Shown here: positions 1 to 13,800 of the stretch, one piece after another
Position numbering within the stretch: the first letter of the stretch is position 1
How the letters are laid out: each line of letters begins with the position of its first letter
Source of the DNA: Polytrichum commune
Lineage: Eukaryota; Streptophyta; Polytrichopsida; Polytrichales; Polytrichaceae
DNA length: 60,000 nucleotides
NCBI GenBank assembly: GCA_950295325.1
Contig: OX485805.1
Coordinates: forward strand, 11,472,501 to 11,532,500
Reading direction: 5' to 3'
The notes under the pieces: model-generated
Database searches by the model: none
Told to the model about the DNA's origin: nothing
What the model saw: only the letters and a program-made list of their open reading frames with translations
Position numbers and translations under genes: made by a program

Positions 1-1899
1 ATACCAGACATTTCGATTGAATATTGTCTAGACATATTGCAAATTCGTATATGAAGAAAGATATGACAAATTTTGTATGCACAATTTTCTCTTGTTTACC
101 TGCTACCAGGATTTCAGGTCCTGCTTTTGCGGAAGTGTTGCCAGCAAAACTTCTATTAAACAAAGAAAACTTGATTGTGTAATAAAAAAAACCAGCATGT
201 TATTTTGAGCTGAATGACAATCAAGTCTCGATGATCTCCTTGCTTGACCCTTATTTTCCGTTAATAATGATACTGGCCTGGCCAAGTTGCAAAGACAAAC
301 TCAGCAAAGTTTTTAGAGGGACCCGCTTATGGTTATGGCCACCAAGAATCCTTATAACATACCTTGCAAACTTTGCAAACCATGAGGTGTTATGACTGGA
401 ATAAACTGCACACTAAGTGTCATCAAAGTAAGATTATCCATCAAAACATCCGTACCAATATTCTGATCGTAATTAAAACACTCAAAATACAATGCAGTTT
501 GCAATGAAGATAATTAATGTCTGTGTGTTTCGACCTTCAATGTTTCTGCAGCAAGCTAGTCGTCTCTCACGTTGCAGATCAGAACACTTGCCAGTGACTG
601 ACATTGCAATGAAAGCTCAGCTAAGAATCAGGATCCAAAAACCTTTGTCATAATGTGAAGGCTATCACCATCGAATCAGGAAACAGCGTAATTATGTATT
701 GCTAAATAGTGGAGGATGGAACCTGACCAAACAGCAACACTAACTTGCCATAGGATTTGCCACGGGAATCCAAAATTAACAATTCACATATGTTAACAAC
801 TCACACCCAAGAATTTACCTTGGCCCACCGAACTCAGATTGGAAAACAGTGTTTTTGAACATGTGTGGCCTCTTCAGCATGTGAGTGACACAAATGATCC
901 AATTTTCGGAATGTCACGATCACACGCTTCATAAATAACCCACTATTTAATGAGCTTGAATGCTGATGAAGTTGTGGTACGTACAGCTTGCAGTTGTTCC
1001 CACATGTGACCCTGCTACAGTGTGCCTTGGCTCGCTCATAATGAATGATCGGGGAGAACTGACCTTCACAGATGAACCGGTTCAGTTTGAGAAATAACCG
1101 GTTGAAGTTCAAGACTTCAGGAGGATTACCAATCGCTATAGAGGAATTTATGGAATATACCTCAAATTAATATAGAAAAACCGAAGGATGTCAACATGTA
1201 ACCGGTTGGACTTGCAAACACTAGGATCTCAACCGCTTATGCCCAAAAATCTCCCCGATCACTGCTCATAATCTACACATGTGGATATATAGAACCCCAG
1301 GAAAATATGTTTTAAAGTGACTTCACTGGGAATGGATGACCACTTCTATTTACACGCAGATTTCATGCACAACCCAATAGATGTAGATATGTTGACGAAT
1401 TCATTGCTCAAATATCACCAAATTGACACTGCGTATATAAGGTTGTTACTGGATTAGCTCCAGCTATAAAGCTGGGCAAGGCCTCAACACTTAATTCAAT
1501 CATCTCAGCCATCTGCAGTAGTATAGGGATTACCTGTCTCCCAATACTTTGGAATGCATCCCAATACTTTGGAATACTCCCAATCTGTTCCATTTGGAAT
1601 GCATCAGCTCACTACTACACACAATTTCTATCCATGTACAAATTGTTGCAGTTAGTTTTTTGTCACTGTATTTCTTATCACTTTAGATATCACATTCTGT
1701 GTCACAATTGAACATTCTTGGTGAACTGCATTATTGGTGCAGTGTTGCACTCATGTAACACATCAGGAGTCATTAATTAGCACAGGAGGCCATCAATTCG
1801 TCAAGATGATGAACAAAATCGCGTTTCAATGACGTTCATCCAATTATGATATTACTATCTTACAGATACTTGTGACACCGACATTAATCTGCATTACAG
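1..1899. other. Left flank, gene-free
   Basis: I see no convincing gene on either strand. The open frames are short, uncorrelated and lack recognisable domains. The stretch 1014-1200 is one copy of a dispersed repeat that recurs at 8510-8700. The rest is unremarkable AT-rich plant intergenic sequence. Confidence 0.6.
1014..1200 (+). repeat. Dispersed repeat, copy 1
   Basis: Positions 1081-1200 align base for base in length with 8581-8700. Both contain TTTGAGAAATA near the start, a shared AAGTTCAAGACTT core, and end GATGTCAACATGTA. Similarity weakens upstream of 1081, where only a shared CTACAGTGTG near 1014 and 8510 remains. No coding potential is visible. It is an old repeat family of unknown type. 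Confidence 0.65.
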
Positions 1900-2145
1900 G
1901 AGTCACATAATTCATCAAAACTCGCGAAGGATGCAAGGAGGGAGATTGCATTAGACCAAAAGTCCAAGTGGCCTCTTCAAGGTCGGTGCAAGGCTTCTAC
2001 TGTGCCTGAAAGCACAACGGAGGCATCAGATAATGACAATGTTTCAGACTTGATCAAACCCCATGCTCCAAGTCAATGGCCGCAAGGGCGGTGGAGATTT
2101 CGCAATGAGTTTCAAGATGTTCGATGCAACCCCTCAGGTGTTTGA
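1900..2145 (+). pseudogene. Fragment of a WPxQGW-repeat gene
   Basis: An open exon follows a plausible splice acceptor (TTACAG at 1894-1899) and ends at a TGA at 2143-2145. Its product holds KSKWPLQGRCKASTV and, about 40 residues later, SQWPQGRW. The gene at 49840-50178 has the same order: KSRWPLQGWCKAPTV, then QSRWPQGW. The preceding residues (KLAKDARREIALDQ) also match that gene (ELAEEAKRAFTVDR). No start codon is visible here, so this is either an internal exon or a duplicated fragment. I do not recognise the family. The second tryptophan of the first motif is Arg, which may mean decay. Confidence 0.5.
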
Positions 2146-2350
2146 TTTTTTTTCTTCTTCTTTTTAATGTTCTTCTTCTAAACTCCTCTTAGAGTGACTA
2201 GCTCTTCAGTAGTCAAATGTTCGCAAATGTGCATATAGGATTAGATGAGGAGGAATGTATGAAGCATGTGTGGATTTTGAGTAACCCGTTTCCAGATTGT
2301 GACATTCTTGTATACAGTTTATCTGTGGGATAAGAATGCACTTGGCATGT

Positions 2351-2840
2351 AGATGAATCAGCCAATATGTTTGGTACAAATCTGTTGTCATGGAACGATT
2401 ATTTTTCAATCTTGTTGACATTCTTGTGGTTAGCTGGGCTGGTATTATAGATTTGCCCGCATTCGTTAGGCCTGCCCGTTGGTTGCCACAGGCTTTTCAC
2501 CCACAGTTAGAGTTGTCCATCTAGTTTGTGTAGTGGTTTGTGCTCTTGTGGCTTCTATAAATCAGCCAATGTGTTTGGAACACATTCATTGTCATGGAAC
2601 CCTTATTTTTCAGTCATGTTGAGATTCTTGTAGTTATTTGGGCTTGTGTTATAGATTTGCCCATATTTGTTAGGTGGTGTTGGTTGCTCACATGGGCTTT
2701 CACCTATGCTTAAAACTGTCCTTCTGATTTGTGTGACTATGGTATGTGCCCAAGTTGTGGTTTTTATGAATAAGCCAATGTGTTTAGAACACATTTGTTG
2801 TCATGTGCATGATTATTTTTCAATCATGTTGACTTTCCCA
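2351..2840 (+). repeat. Diverged tandem repeat, about 210-bp unit
   Basis: Two and a half head-to-tail units each begin near AATCAGCCAAT or AATAAGCCAAT. They continue through TTGTCATG, TTATTTTTCA, TGTTGA and then ATAGATTTGCCC. Unit starts lie near 2353, 2561 and 2766. The units are diverged and carry no open frame worth reporting. Confidence 0.7.
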
Positions 2841-5800
2841 GGGTTGGACTCTTCATACCATCTATGAACTAATGTGAGTGTAAGAAGGGGAATTATTTAG
2901 GCAATAGGATACATAGTATAATACATAAGGGAGAGATTATTTTCCTCTAGTGTGTACGTTCAAAAAGGCTATTAAGAAATATGAAGTAAAGGTAGATGTA
3001 CAAAAGGGGGCCCTAAGGTTTAAAGAAAACCTTGACGATAGGTTTGTTAGTTTCATCCAATTCAAGTTTTCATTTGCTATTGTCAAATGGCAATAGACCT
3101 CAATGACTACCTTGTTCATTTCTGTTAGGTCTGCATTTTGGGTTCTAGGTGTTTACAAACTAAAGGCTCTTGGAGTGTTTATGGACTCCCTTGAGTTTTG
3201 TTCTCCATTTTGTGGCTAAGTTATTGTGCTTTTGTCTTTGTTTGTTTGATGCAATTGTTTAGTTACATGCTATGGATCAAAAAATGTTCAATGATTTACT
3301 CATTGGAAAGAGATAGTGGATTTCATATGTAATAAAGGCGTTTTAAATTCATCTAGTATATGTAGTGGACTCAAGGCATATATTACATTAAACTAGAAAG
3401 CTTAGTATATTTACATGAGTCCATTTTCTACCCTACAATTAGTAAGTATACATTTGTTTTTCTTTATAAACTTCTTGTGTATAGGCGTTTAATTTCATAC
3501 TGACCCACACATGTTCTTTTAGGTTTCTAATGAAGAGTCCACCCCTTGGGTTGGCCTTCTTGTTGTTCTAAACACTATTTGTCAAGTCTTTGCCACGGGT
3601 TTCTACTTGTGAACTTCATAGTTTTACACACAACATGGATATTATTGTTGGCAATGTATGGATATCAAACCAAGGGTGGACACCTGTAGGGTCCAAAAGC
3701 ATTCCCAATGCATGTGCCCAAGGTACAGACTAGCTCACAAAAGCCCAATTGATGCATTTTAGTTAATAAAGTGATTCTGACTTAGATTATTGATCTCATC
3801 ATTCAACTGCTCATAAATGGGCAAGTGCACATCGTTTATCCCACACCAAAAGAATTTTAGCCAGAATGGTGTGACCAAAGATATTATAGTGTAGTTTATT
3901 ATTTGTGCCTAAAGATTTGAATTTTTTTAAGGTAATGATGAATTAAATATGACATATTGGATTATAACTAATATAAGGTCCTATGTAACGCATCTAATTT
4001 TATTTAGATATAATATGCCATGTGGGATAGATTGTATTTATGTTGATAATGGAGCATTAATAATGTGTTATCTGTGCTATTAAATGTATGATGGCAACAT
4101 TTGTGAAACTTAAGTTGTTGAGGTTTAGAATTTTTGGTTGTCAATACAAGTGCTATTTGGAACTCAATGTTTCTTGATGCCATTCCTTGATAACTTGGTC
4201 TTGGTCTTGGCACTCAAACTATTAGAAAATATATTTCTATTCCTACTCTTTGAATTTCATTTCTTTAATTTACATCAACTTGTTATGATATATCAAGAGG
4301 CTAAAATATTGCCCCCTTTCACAATTTGCAAGTAATTATATGGACCCTAAAAACATCATGAATTAGATCATTTAGTATATGTAAATAATCTACCCAATCA
4401 AATGTTAAATATAGAATGGAACAAAACCATGCAGATGAATAATGCTATGTACAAGATCTTGCATATTATGTTAATTTCACATATCATACACCACAAGAAT
4501 CATAAGGTCTTTAAGTTACCATCAAAAAAAATTCCACTACATCATTTTTGGTATTTAGTGTCAAGTACACTATTTGCGGCCCATTTGCGACCTTGTAAAC
4601 TAGATGTCTAGAGGTCTAGAAGTGTCATGTAGCCTATTTGCAGTCTAAACTAGATGTCTAGAGGTTCAAAAGTGTCACTCCACTTATTTTGAGCATGACA
4701 TTATCTGCCAAGATTTGTAATTATTTGAAGTGCAAAATTATTTGCATTATGACATTTAGCATAGTAAATTGAGATGCTTAACATGATGATTTTTTCATTT
4801 TAACATGTATAAGAAGGTAATGTGACCACATCGATGACAACACCACAAACGCCAAGACAAACATGAACATATTATTAAACATGTGAATGACAAGTGTCAT
4901 GTGAATGACAAGTGTCATGTGGTTACACCAATAATCAACCTTGTTGGCCATAAGTGTCAACTAAAATAGGCCCCATTAGAAGGTAAGTAACACTATTAGT
5001 CAAGTTACACTAAATACCATAAATGGTGTTGATAGCTTTTATTATCTATGAGTATGGAATGGAACTGAATTATATTAGATCTTGAAATTATTTAATGGTG
5101 TAAGAGAAGTAGTGATAAGACCACATGATACCACACCAAGTGGCAACTCCCCTATTATTTGCACATAGGACTAGGTAGATTATTTAGAATAAATCAAGTC
5201 GACATTGAACATATGATAACATTATACAGTAAGTGCATGATATGTGTATCATAAGTTAATGGTAAGCATTATCATATATTATAATTATGTATTAATTATA
5301 ATATGACTGGATTGCCCCTCCGTTATGTCTATCGGTCCAGCAAGTTAAAGACACATCATTATAAAGACACATCGTTATAAAGAATTAATGCCATAAAACA
5401 TGAAGCAAAAGAAAAATGTAAACAAAAATAATTTTGTTGCTGCAGAAAATATAAAATTAGCTATGGAGATTGTTTGTCGTCAAAAAAATTCATACATACA
5501 CGAAGCAGAGATTCAACAGGAAAGTTGGTTTGATTCAATAAATTTATATTGAATTGAGAGTTTTAGAAAGACACAAGATCTATCACTTACCTAGCACGAA
5601 GCACTCTACAAGTATGACAGACTTATGATACCTTATAGAATATTTTTAAATGCATATATTTGCACTCAAAAAATGTATTTATGAAAGTGTTGTTGAATAA
5701 CTTCTTCAAATATGTAACTCTACCACATATTAGAGTTAAGGTTGGTCACACTACATAATATCCTATAAGGTAATAAAACATTGCTCTTGTAGTATGGGAG

Positions 5801-7077
5801 TGGGCAACCCCAGGCACGTGATCCATGTAGTGATAAGGTAATTGAACCTATTACCTTACCTTACCCAAAACCGAGTCTCGACTACCTTGGTCAATGAGAT
5901 TTAGTCAACTTCTCCTACTAAATGGGGACCAGGAAAGCATCATTTAGTCAACTAGTAGGGGACTAACATAACATTACTCGGCTGATGAGTTGTGTTCATG
6001 GGTCCAGCAATAGATTTGAGAATAAAGACTCCAGATGTCGGAATCCCATTGCTTTGGACTAAATCTAAAGTCAAGACAATTGAACACATGTCATCAACTA
6101 AATAATGTTATGAAAGTCGAATGTTATGCACCTTGGTTTCTCAAAAACTTGTGAAATGTCAAGATTCTTAGGATTGTCCGAAACACATGAAGTGTTGGCC
6201 AACGCCGTGACAAGGCCTTCATGATTCTACGCCAAAATCATGGTATGAGTAGACCTCGTCCGCCACTGTGACAGTTTTCTATGCATTGGAAGAAGAGTTT
6301 GCACCAAATTGCATCTCCTATATATACATGTTGGACACGTGCATGTTGAATTTCTTGATGCGACTAGTGCCTTTGTTTTGCGTATATCGACAGCGCTTTC
6401 TGGATTTGGGACTCAAAATTCCCACCCTTAGCAAGCACACTTGGAAGAGTAATTAGAGTGCAGAACTCTCACACTCATCTCTCTCGGTAATTGGGTCTCT
6501 TTTGAAGGTATTGAGGAGGGAAAGACTAGGGATTTTGTTCCTTCAGTGTGACCTGGCTTAGCGCACGTGCAGTCTCTTTGCATTGGAAGAAGAGAACACG
6601 ATTTGCATGCCATAAACATGTGCGTGTTGATTGCTCCTTCATAACATTCCTTAGCCATTTGGATCATCATTGGATCTTGGAATATATTCTTTTTTTTGAG
6701 CCCCAAAAACAAAGTGGTAATATATATATATATATATTTTTTAAATCAATTTCTACTGTAAGTTTTTTTTTCATGAAGGTAAGACAGTGGAGGCCCCTAT
6801 CAAATACTAAATCTAGAATTACATGTGCCTTCAATAACGTTATGTCAATGTTCTGTCATTAGTCATTTTACAAACTGGTTGTAAATATATACTCAATCTA
6901 GCCTTAGTGATAAGCTATTGTGGCAATTCCAATTCCACACATACTTTTAGTACCCGATGCATGATGGATCGAATCGGGAATCACTTCATCCGGTTAACAA
7001 TTGTGAATCACAAAGCTTGTCATTTCAAGTGCCAGAATCGGAGTTGAGATGCAAGAGTTAAAAGAAGTCAAAGAATA
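2841..7077. other. AT-rich gene-free stretch
   Basis: No gene was recognised. There are short duplications, such as the GTGAATGACAAGTGTCAT pair near 4884-4918, and AT runs. Open frames are all short and show no domain or paired-copy support. Confidence 0.55.
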
Positions 7078-7371
7078 CTTAAGGGCCAAGACTACTAGAC
7101 GCCCATCTCTTTGAGTTAAGGCCCTACCACTATTACCAAAGCAAAGGGAGGTCTAGTCAAAACATGAACCCCATAGGGTTTGTGGTTTATGTATCTCATT
7201 TACGTACCGTAAGACTAATTCAAGATTTTTGATGTGAATTTCAAAGTCAAATTATCTAGATAAAAGATATTTATATTCTATAGTAGAATTGATCGCGTTT
7301 TCACCTTGGGTAGTGGTGGTAGGGCCCCAGCTCAAAAAGGTGGGCGTCTAATCCTGGCCATTCTTAAGTAG
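7078..7371. mobile_element. MITE-like hairpin element
   Basis: The two ends are imperfect inverted copies about 60 bp long. The left arm begins CTTAAGGGCCAAGACTA. The right arm read in reverse begins CTTAAGAATGGCCAGGATTA. Both continue through AGACGCCCA and GGCCCTACCAC. The loop is about 170 bp and non-coding. This fits a MITE or foldback element. I could not define a target duplication with confidence. Confidence 0.65.
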
Positions 7372-7560
7372 GACAGTCTTTCAGAAACTGAGATTTTATT
7401 CCACCCAACGTTTGAACTTCGAATCGCTAAATGTGTCTCCACCAGGGATGTAAGTTCAGATATACCCGAATTGCAGTCATGAATATTGCCGATGCATGCG
7501 AATTGACGTGAGTCGTGGGTTTCAACAGAAGGAGTGATGTCAGTAAGTAGGAAATGCACC

Positions 7561-7567
7561 TCTCTCA

Positions 7568-7608
<41 letters not shown>

Positions 7609-7610
7609 AC
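7561..7610. repeat. TC microsatellite
   Basis: This is a run of (TC)n with occasional CA interruptions. Confidence 0.9.
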
Positions 7611-7959
7611 CGCCATGAAGTAATTTAAGTTAGTCCTGAGAGTAAGAAGTGCCCCGTTGACGGCTTCTGGCTGGTGCAGCAGCTTTGCATACAATTGTAA
7701 TTATTCTTCAGGGGACGCCCAGATGGGAAGCAACTGTTGCCATGTTGCACTGTCGTCGACTAGCTACCTAGTCTACGGTAATTTCATGTCAATATTCTAC
7801 ATAGTTACCTGCATGTGTGGATGAACCACCACTCACAAGGGAACAATTACAGACTGTGTAATTGAATGATTGAATCCAACCTGGCACATGCATATATATA
7901 TATATATATATCACAACCAGGGCTGTGGAAAGTTTATCACCTCTGTCCACTACATCTAG

Positions 7960-8386
7960 AGTAGAGGCGCCCATCACCGATCACTTAAGAGATTCTCCGC
8001 CAAATCTTGAGAAGTATAAGGTGGTGCAATTTTTTCCTGTGTAGGAAGAAAAAAATCATGAAGATTGCTCAAAAAAAAAAGAGTTGGTAATTGTATTCCT
8101 TAAATTGAATTATTGTGAATTTGTGAAGTCAAAAGTTGGTCTGAACATATCACCAATGTTTAGAGTTTGTCATAACCGCTCATTTTAACTGTTCATTCCT
8201 CCTCACTTTAGCACCCAGAACCAAGACATGTGTCATGGCACTATTGATTCCGACCTTATCAAAATTCAATTCCAACCCGATTGGAATTCAATCCTAACAT
8301 GTTCGAAATTCAATCCCAACTTGATCAAAATCCCGGTAATCTATAGATTGCCAATGGAGTCCTGATCGGGAATAGGCGCCTCTACT
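7960..8386 (+). mobile_element. MITE with AGTAGAGGCGCC ends, copy 1
   Basis: The unit begins AGTAGAGGCGCC and ends with its exact reverse complement GGCGCCTCTACT. A second, inverted copy of the whole unit lies at 52903-53284. Matching blocks include the sequence around AAGGTGGTGCAA, the AGTTGG/CCAACTTTTGG block, ACATGTG and the block CTATAGATTGCCAATGG. It is non-coding, and terminal inverted repeats plus a second copy make a MITE the simplest reading. Confidence 0.75.
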
Positions 8387-8509
8387 ATAGGATCTTTGTA
8401 GATGCTACTGCTTGTGGAAAGTGGTACATCTAGGAGCTGTTTGGGACGTAGGTGATCATGAACTTCAGGGCCTCATGTCTGTGCATGTGTTTAAAATGTC
8501 TATCTGACT

Positions 8510-8700
8510 ACAGTGTGACTACGAAGTCAATGACCCTACGAACAAGGAGATCTGACTACCAGTTACATGTAATGACTCAATTGAGTTTGAGAAATACTCA
8601 ATTCAAGTTCAAGACTTTAGGCAAATCGCCCCTTGTTTTAGAGGAATCTAAAGAGAATAATCAAAATTGATTAAGAAAAAATGAAAGATGTCAACATGTA
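8510..8700 (+). repeat. Dispersed repeat, copy 2
   Basis: This is the second copy of the repeat at 1014-1200, in the same orientation. See the earlier entry for shared landmarks. Confidence 0.65.
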
Positions 8701-9358
8701 AGGTAGCTAACCCATTCCCAACCACTTAAGCAATCTAACATATGATTTGCGGGTTAGGAAAGATCGAGGCAAAATTCTTCTTGTAGAGAAATAGAAATAA
8801 GAAGAAAGTCATTTTATTTATTCAAAATGCATTCTGCAAGAACCCAATCATTATGAATTTTTTGAGTGGGTATTATCTTAGACCTATACCCGTAATGTAG
8901 GCTACCATGTTTCCAATCACCACTCATTTACAAAACCAAGAACGCTTGATTCATGTATTCAATAATTGTGGCATGTAAATATGTTTGTAATCTAAACCCA
9001 ATTGTCAACTTAACCACTGACAATTGGCTAAGTTGGATTTCGACCATGACATGTCAACCAATAGATTGATATTGTGCTCCATGGAAGAAGGTTCGTCTAA
9101 GGTAGAAATACCATAAACCGTGAACTACCCTCTACCCGTGCAGTAGACTTCCGTCAAAATAATGAAGTGCCAATTTTGAAACCGACAATTACAAGGTTGG
9201 CAGCTTGAAATGCTTGTACAGTCAATTTAGCCAAATTTACTCATGTTTGACTACCATCAATCAAAGTTTAATGTAATCATGAGTTAACCGGTTTAGGTGA
9301 TGTTCTGTGTGGAAATGAGCATTACCGTGTTCGGTTTAAGGAGAATCTAGTGAACGAG
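8701..9358. other. Gene-free stretch up to the E1 target site
   Basis: I see no gene or repeat of note. It ends at the TAGG that is duplicated on the far side of element E1. Confidence 0.6.
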
Positions 9359-9362
9359 TAGG
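9359..9362. repeat. E1 target-site duplication, left (TAGG)
   Basis: TAGG lies directly outside the AACACTATATTCG end and is repeated at 49130-49133 beyond the right end. Confidence 0.85.
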
Positions 9363-9400
9363 AACACTATATTCGGTATTTGGAGACTTTTTGTTGATTA
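9363..9400 (+). repeat. E1 left terminal inverted repeat
   Basis: The first 13 bases (AACACTATATTCG) are identical to the other three element ends. A GAGACTTT block follows 7-8 bases later in all four. The segment 9401-9754 between this end and gene C is non-coding subterminal sequence. Confidence 0.85.
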
Positions 9401-9754
9401 TGAGACTATATAAGGATGCACATTTCAAAATTGGACCAGTAATGACGACTAAAAATCCCATATGTATAATGGTATGCTACTATTATTATACATAAAGGCA
9501 TGGAAGTGAACAAAAATGTGAGGCATACATGAGAATAGTTGCGTATGAAATGACAACTCGTTATGAATGGAAAGGAAGATGCGAAGAATGAATGGAAGTT
9601 GAATGAATTAATTGGGATTGAAATACAATTATAATGGAAATACCATCAATGTCTTGAGTAACTTGGAATAGCATAGAAAGTAAGCACTTAAATATGTTCT
9701 ACACCTAAGCCCATTTAGGGAGTCCGTCCCACTAGTACGCTTCTAGACGTCACA

Positions 9755-10752
9755 CTAGTGCGACCCACTATTTTTTTTTGCGGCTAAGTCCTTTTTTTTG
9801 GCGGCCTCCATGGCTCTAAAAATCTCAGGCCCACGACTGTATCTTTGTGTGTTGCCTGGACAGGAATATGTGTCGTTCTTGCATGTTTCAGGACGCGCTC
9901 CCGAATTGTAAGAGGTGGTATTATAAGTAGAATGCGAGGGTGTTTGCGAAAGGGAACGTCTTGCGCTTCTCCGGAGGGCCAGACAACGATCGGACTCGGA
10001 AGATGCGGCCTTGAGGGCGTGCCTATCCAAGGAGGACGTGGAGGAGGGCCGGGCACCAAGCGAGCGGGTAGCCACCTGCGAAACAACGTCATAGGAAGAT
10101 AAGAATAGGAATGGAGTGGGGAAAATAATGAGGGCGGTTTGGGATGGGCGCTCGTAAAGAGAACGGCATGCAAACGGAAGACAAGGGAAGCAAAAGCGGG
10201 AAAGGGGTTTAGGGTTGAGGAGGGCACCTTGGCTTTGGGGACGTCCATGCGGGGAACGGTGGGAACGAGGGGGGCGTCGACGGGAGCATCCGGAGCCGAT
10301 GGAACTATTGTATTGGTGAGTGGCGGGGGGGAGTCGAGGCGTGGAGGGCTCACGATGGCGGAGGACGTTGCGGGGGGAGGAACGGAGTCGGCGGGGGAGG
10401 TGTGGCAACGGGGGCTTTCCATGCGGAGACGCCGGCTCGGCCCGCGACGAGCGACGGCGTCGTCCTTAGAGGGCGAGAGGTGCCCCAAACGAACGAGCGT
10501 CCGTTTCTCCTTGGAGAGGGGGGAGGGCGACGGGGCGTAGGCGCGGGCGACAAGTGCGGGGGGCGGGCTGTTGACGACGCCGTCGTCGATGCCGATGTCG
10601 TGGGAGTAATCCACGGCCGAGGCCGCATCCACCGCCGAGAACTGGTAGAGGGATGGCATTTGGAAGTCCATGACGTCGCGGGAAGGGGAGGCAGGGGGCG
10701 AGAGGGGACGGGAAGGGACGTCGACCACAGGGGCGTCGCATATGGGGGCAGA
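9755..10752 (-). CDS. E1 gene C: small two-exon conserved protein
   Basis: Exon a runs 10752-10228, after an acceptor read as CCCATAG. Exon b runs 10073-9755. The junction AAG|GTG...CAG|GTG is phase 0. E2 has the same gene with the same intron at 42405-43208. Exon a encodes a Pro/Ser-rich, probably disordered segment containing VDAASAVDYSHDIGIDDG and VNSPPP (E2: YDAASTIDYSKEPIDAGVVDSPPP). Exon b contains TSYNSGARP, YSRGPEIFRAMEAAKKKDLA (E2: SSYNSGGRR, YSRGAEIFRNVEAMRAKEAA) and a Lys/Ala-rich tail. No ATG lies in frame near the start of exon a, so an upstream exon is probably missing from this model. It may splice from the neighbouring phosphatase exon or from elsewhere. Function is unknown. 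Conservation between the two elements argues it is real. No in-frame stop is seen within the exons. Confidence 0.6.
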
Positions 10753-10863
10753 CTATGGGCAAGAACAAGAACAACAACAATCACAACAACAAAAGACATC
10801 CAAAAACGAAGCAAGCATTAGTAAATGTGAACCACATGATACAAGCAAAGACATGGAGGCATT

Positions 10864-13800
10864 TCAAATCAATTTATTGAGTTTGGCGAGCCTCATGATG
10901 CTCTTGAATACATTATCGCGGGGGCTTAGTGCCGCATTGCCGAAGGGGTTGGACCTAACAAAAAATGGGATGCTACCGGCGTGGAGCACGAGCCTTCTAA
11001 GGTAGGGGGCTAGCCTATCGACCAAAAATGTGTCTTGCCTATCGCCAGTCCAAGTGTCTGGGAAGATGACGTTTCCCGGGGGGTTCAAGACGCTCTTGGT
11101 GGGGCTGTCGTCGATGAGGACGGTGTTATCTGGAGTCGGCCACCACCCGTGCGGCGTCCCTTGCAGACAGGGGACGCCTCGCCAGAGTCTCGAGCGGAGG
11201 ACCTTGAGGAACTGTTGTCCTCCGCCCCGACCGCCAAACTTGGGCACCGGTTGACCTTTCTCGTCGAGCAGCTCGTCGCAGTCCTATTGGCCGAGGACGA
11301 GGCACGGGCTCGGGAGATCGCGGAACAAGAAGTGGACGATGGGCTCCGTGTTCTCCATGACCATGGAGCTCCACACAATGACGTGAGCAAACTCGACCAC
11401 CTCGCGAAGGAAGTTGTGGTACTTTTGGGCCACCCCCTTTCGAGGGAGCCTAAAAGTATCACACAAGCCCTTCGGTGAAGGTGGCCTGCATTTGCAGGCG
11501 CCCAAGCCGAACCCGGATGATAGGTGTATAACGTGAGTAGTTAGATTTTTAAGGGAGATTAAATATGCGTCGTAGTACCTCCGGAGGTTAGGCCTTAGTT
11601 TTTTACTAGTGTGGCTTTAAACTCCACTAACCAATTTCATATCTAGTTCTAACCTTAACCTACAACCTATTCTACGCGCAGACGCACCAGCCTTGAAACC
11701 AAGGCAATCCTAATTTATGAATTGGGATGGTTCTGATACACCCAACCCGGTGTGACTCATACCACCCTAACTCAACGAACGGAATAACGACAATTTGATG
11801 GACCATTCAATTCTTCCCATTTCTTTATTTAGTTCTATTTAGTTTTCTAAGCGGGGGAATTTGGCCTAAGTCCCACCCTTCACACAAATTCCTTCTTAAT
11901 TACTTACTTTTGTTTGCACGTCCTAACTTACTACATTAACATATTAGGCATCACCCCTTACCTCGGGTCTCTTGCCAACAAGGGTTTACGATTTATTTTG
12001 TATGTTTTGATTGTTAAATGTGTTTACACTGGATAGACCACGAAATGCAACTCAATGGGACCAGGGTGACGGGCGACCTGTAGGTTCAACCTGTTGCGCA
12101 ATCTTCATAAATTGGGGCCATTACTCCCAATCTATGGGGCCAACAACATAATAGTGGATTCGCGGGTCATTAACCCCACCTTTCCACCAACAACATTCAG
12201 AGTGGTCGTGTCGGTGATTAATCCGACTTACCACACACGAAACTTGCTAATAAATGAAGCTACTACCACAAAACATACCAAGGGCCCCGAAAACAATGGA
12301 ATTGGATACTCCCTTGGCGGTCAAGTGGTCAAGCCACTTGACCTTACGAGATAGGTGAGTGGGTTTAGAGATGCGTACCTTAGCCGTGCTCCCTCCAATC
12401 CTAAATGGAAGGCTTAAGGTTAGTTAATTTACCTCAATTTTCCTCGGTTGATTTGGGCTTGATGTAGGCCGAGCCGCTACCTCCTTCCTTGCTCCACTTT
12501 CCGAGCGTCGACCTTGCCTCCTTCTTTGTAACTAGTTTGGTAGTAAGCGTACCTTAGTTAACAATTAAAATATAAAGTGTTATTTTGCCCTGTAATTTAA
12601 TCCTAAGCATAATATTTATACTTAGTGCACCAAATTATCTTTCCAATGATCTAAAAATCACTCTAATCGGATCAGAAATGCAAAAGTTATGAGGGTTGGA
12701 AGTGTGAGGTCGATTCAACCGACCCTTCCAACCCACCTATCTACCTTCTAACTTCAAAAATTCATAGCACATTCCTTACTACTTGGATCTAGGCTTTCCT
12801 TATACCATTGGAAAGCTATGAACAAGCTCTAACTAGAAAAAATTATGACATCAGCAGGTTAAGCTAATAGAAATTCAGCGGACTCCTTGTAACACAGCAG
12901 TCAATCAAGAAGGCTTAAACTATGTATCTCGCCTTCAACAATTCATATCTAATTCAAATCTTAGTCAAATCAAACGTTCTATATGACCCTGGAGAGATAT
13001 TAAAAAGATGTATTTGATAAAAATATGTGATTAGAAAGGTAAGCCGAAGTGAACCCAGCAGGTCCTCTGTAATGCAGCAGTCAACCAAAAGTTCTCAAAC
13101 TATGTGTCCCATCTTGCACAATTCATATCTAATTCAAATCATGCTCAAATCAAATGTTCTAAGCCATTTTGGAAAGCTACACAAAAGTTCTACTTGGGAA
13201 AAATATAATTTCTTGGAATTAAAATTCCTATTGGGCTCGCAGGTCTGATCCAGCAGCCGCTACCCACAAGACCACCCAGTTTTTCTACTCCATCTTTGAA
13301 AATCCATAACTAATTGTCATCTCAACCAAATCACAAATGGGAAACGGCTATGGATAGCTATATGAAATCTCTCTAAGAGAAAAATGATAAGTATCTTGTT
13401 CTAGCTTTTGAACTAAGCCTTCAGGGCATTGGCAGATGAGGTCTATAATGCCTCTACTCAAAACTCTACCATCCAACCTACCTCTACAAAAAAAGGAATA
13501 ATTTTGTTGGTGTGTTAATAAACACACAACCTAATTAGGAGAGAGAGAGTAGAGGAGGTTCTCAAGCCTTTCTTTTAGACCATTGAGAATACATGCTAAA
13601 GGATTTTTTCCTAACTACATTGAAGCAGGGCTTCGCCCAAAAACTAGAGAAAGAGAGAGAGCTACAAGGTGGAAGGAGGGGTTTTTAAACCCTCTCACAA
13701 AAGGGTTGGACCCCTCCTCCACCAGATCCATTTTTCAAACCCTTTCCCGAAATTTTGGCTCGGGGGTTTTCCCGGTTGAGGTTGCCACCCTCTCGCCGAG

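Noticed and set aside
10139-10821. Several long open frames on the plus strand opposite gene C, and similar ones opposite exon 3 (15587-16552)
   Set aside because: They are antisense shadows in GC-rich coding DNA. The minus-strand frames have cross-element homology and conserved introns; these do not.
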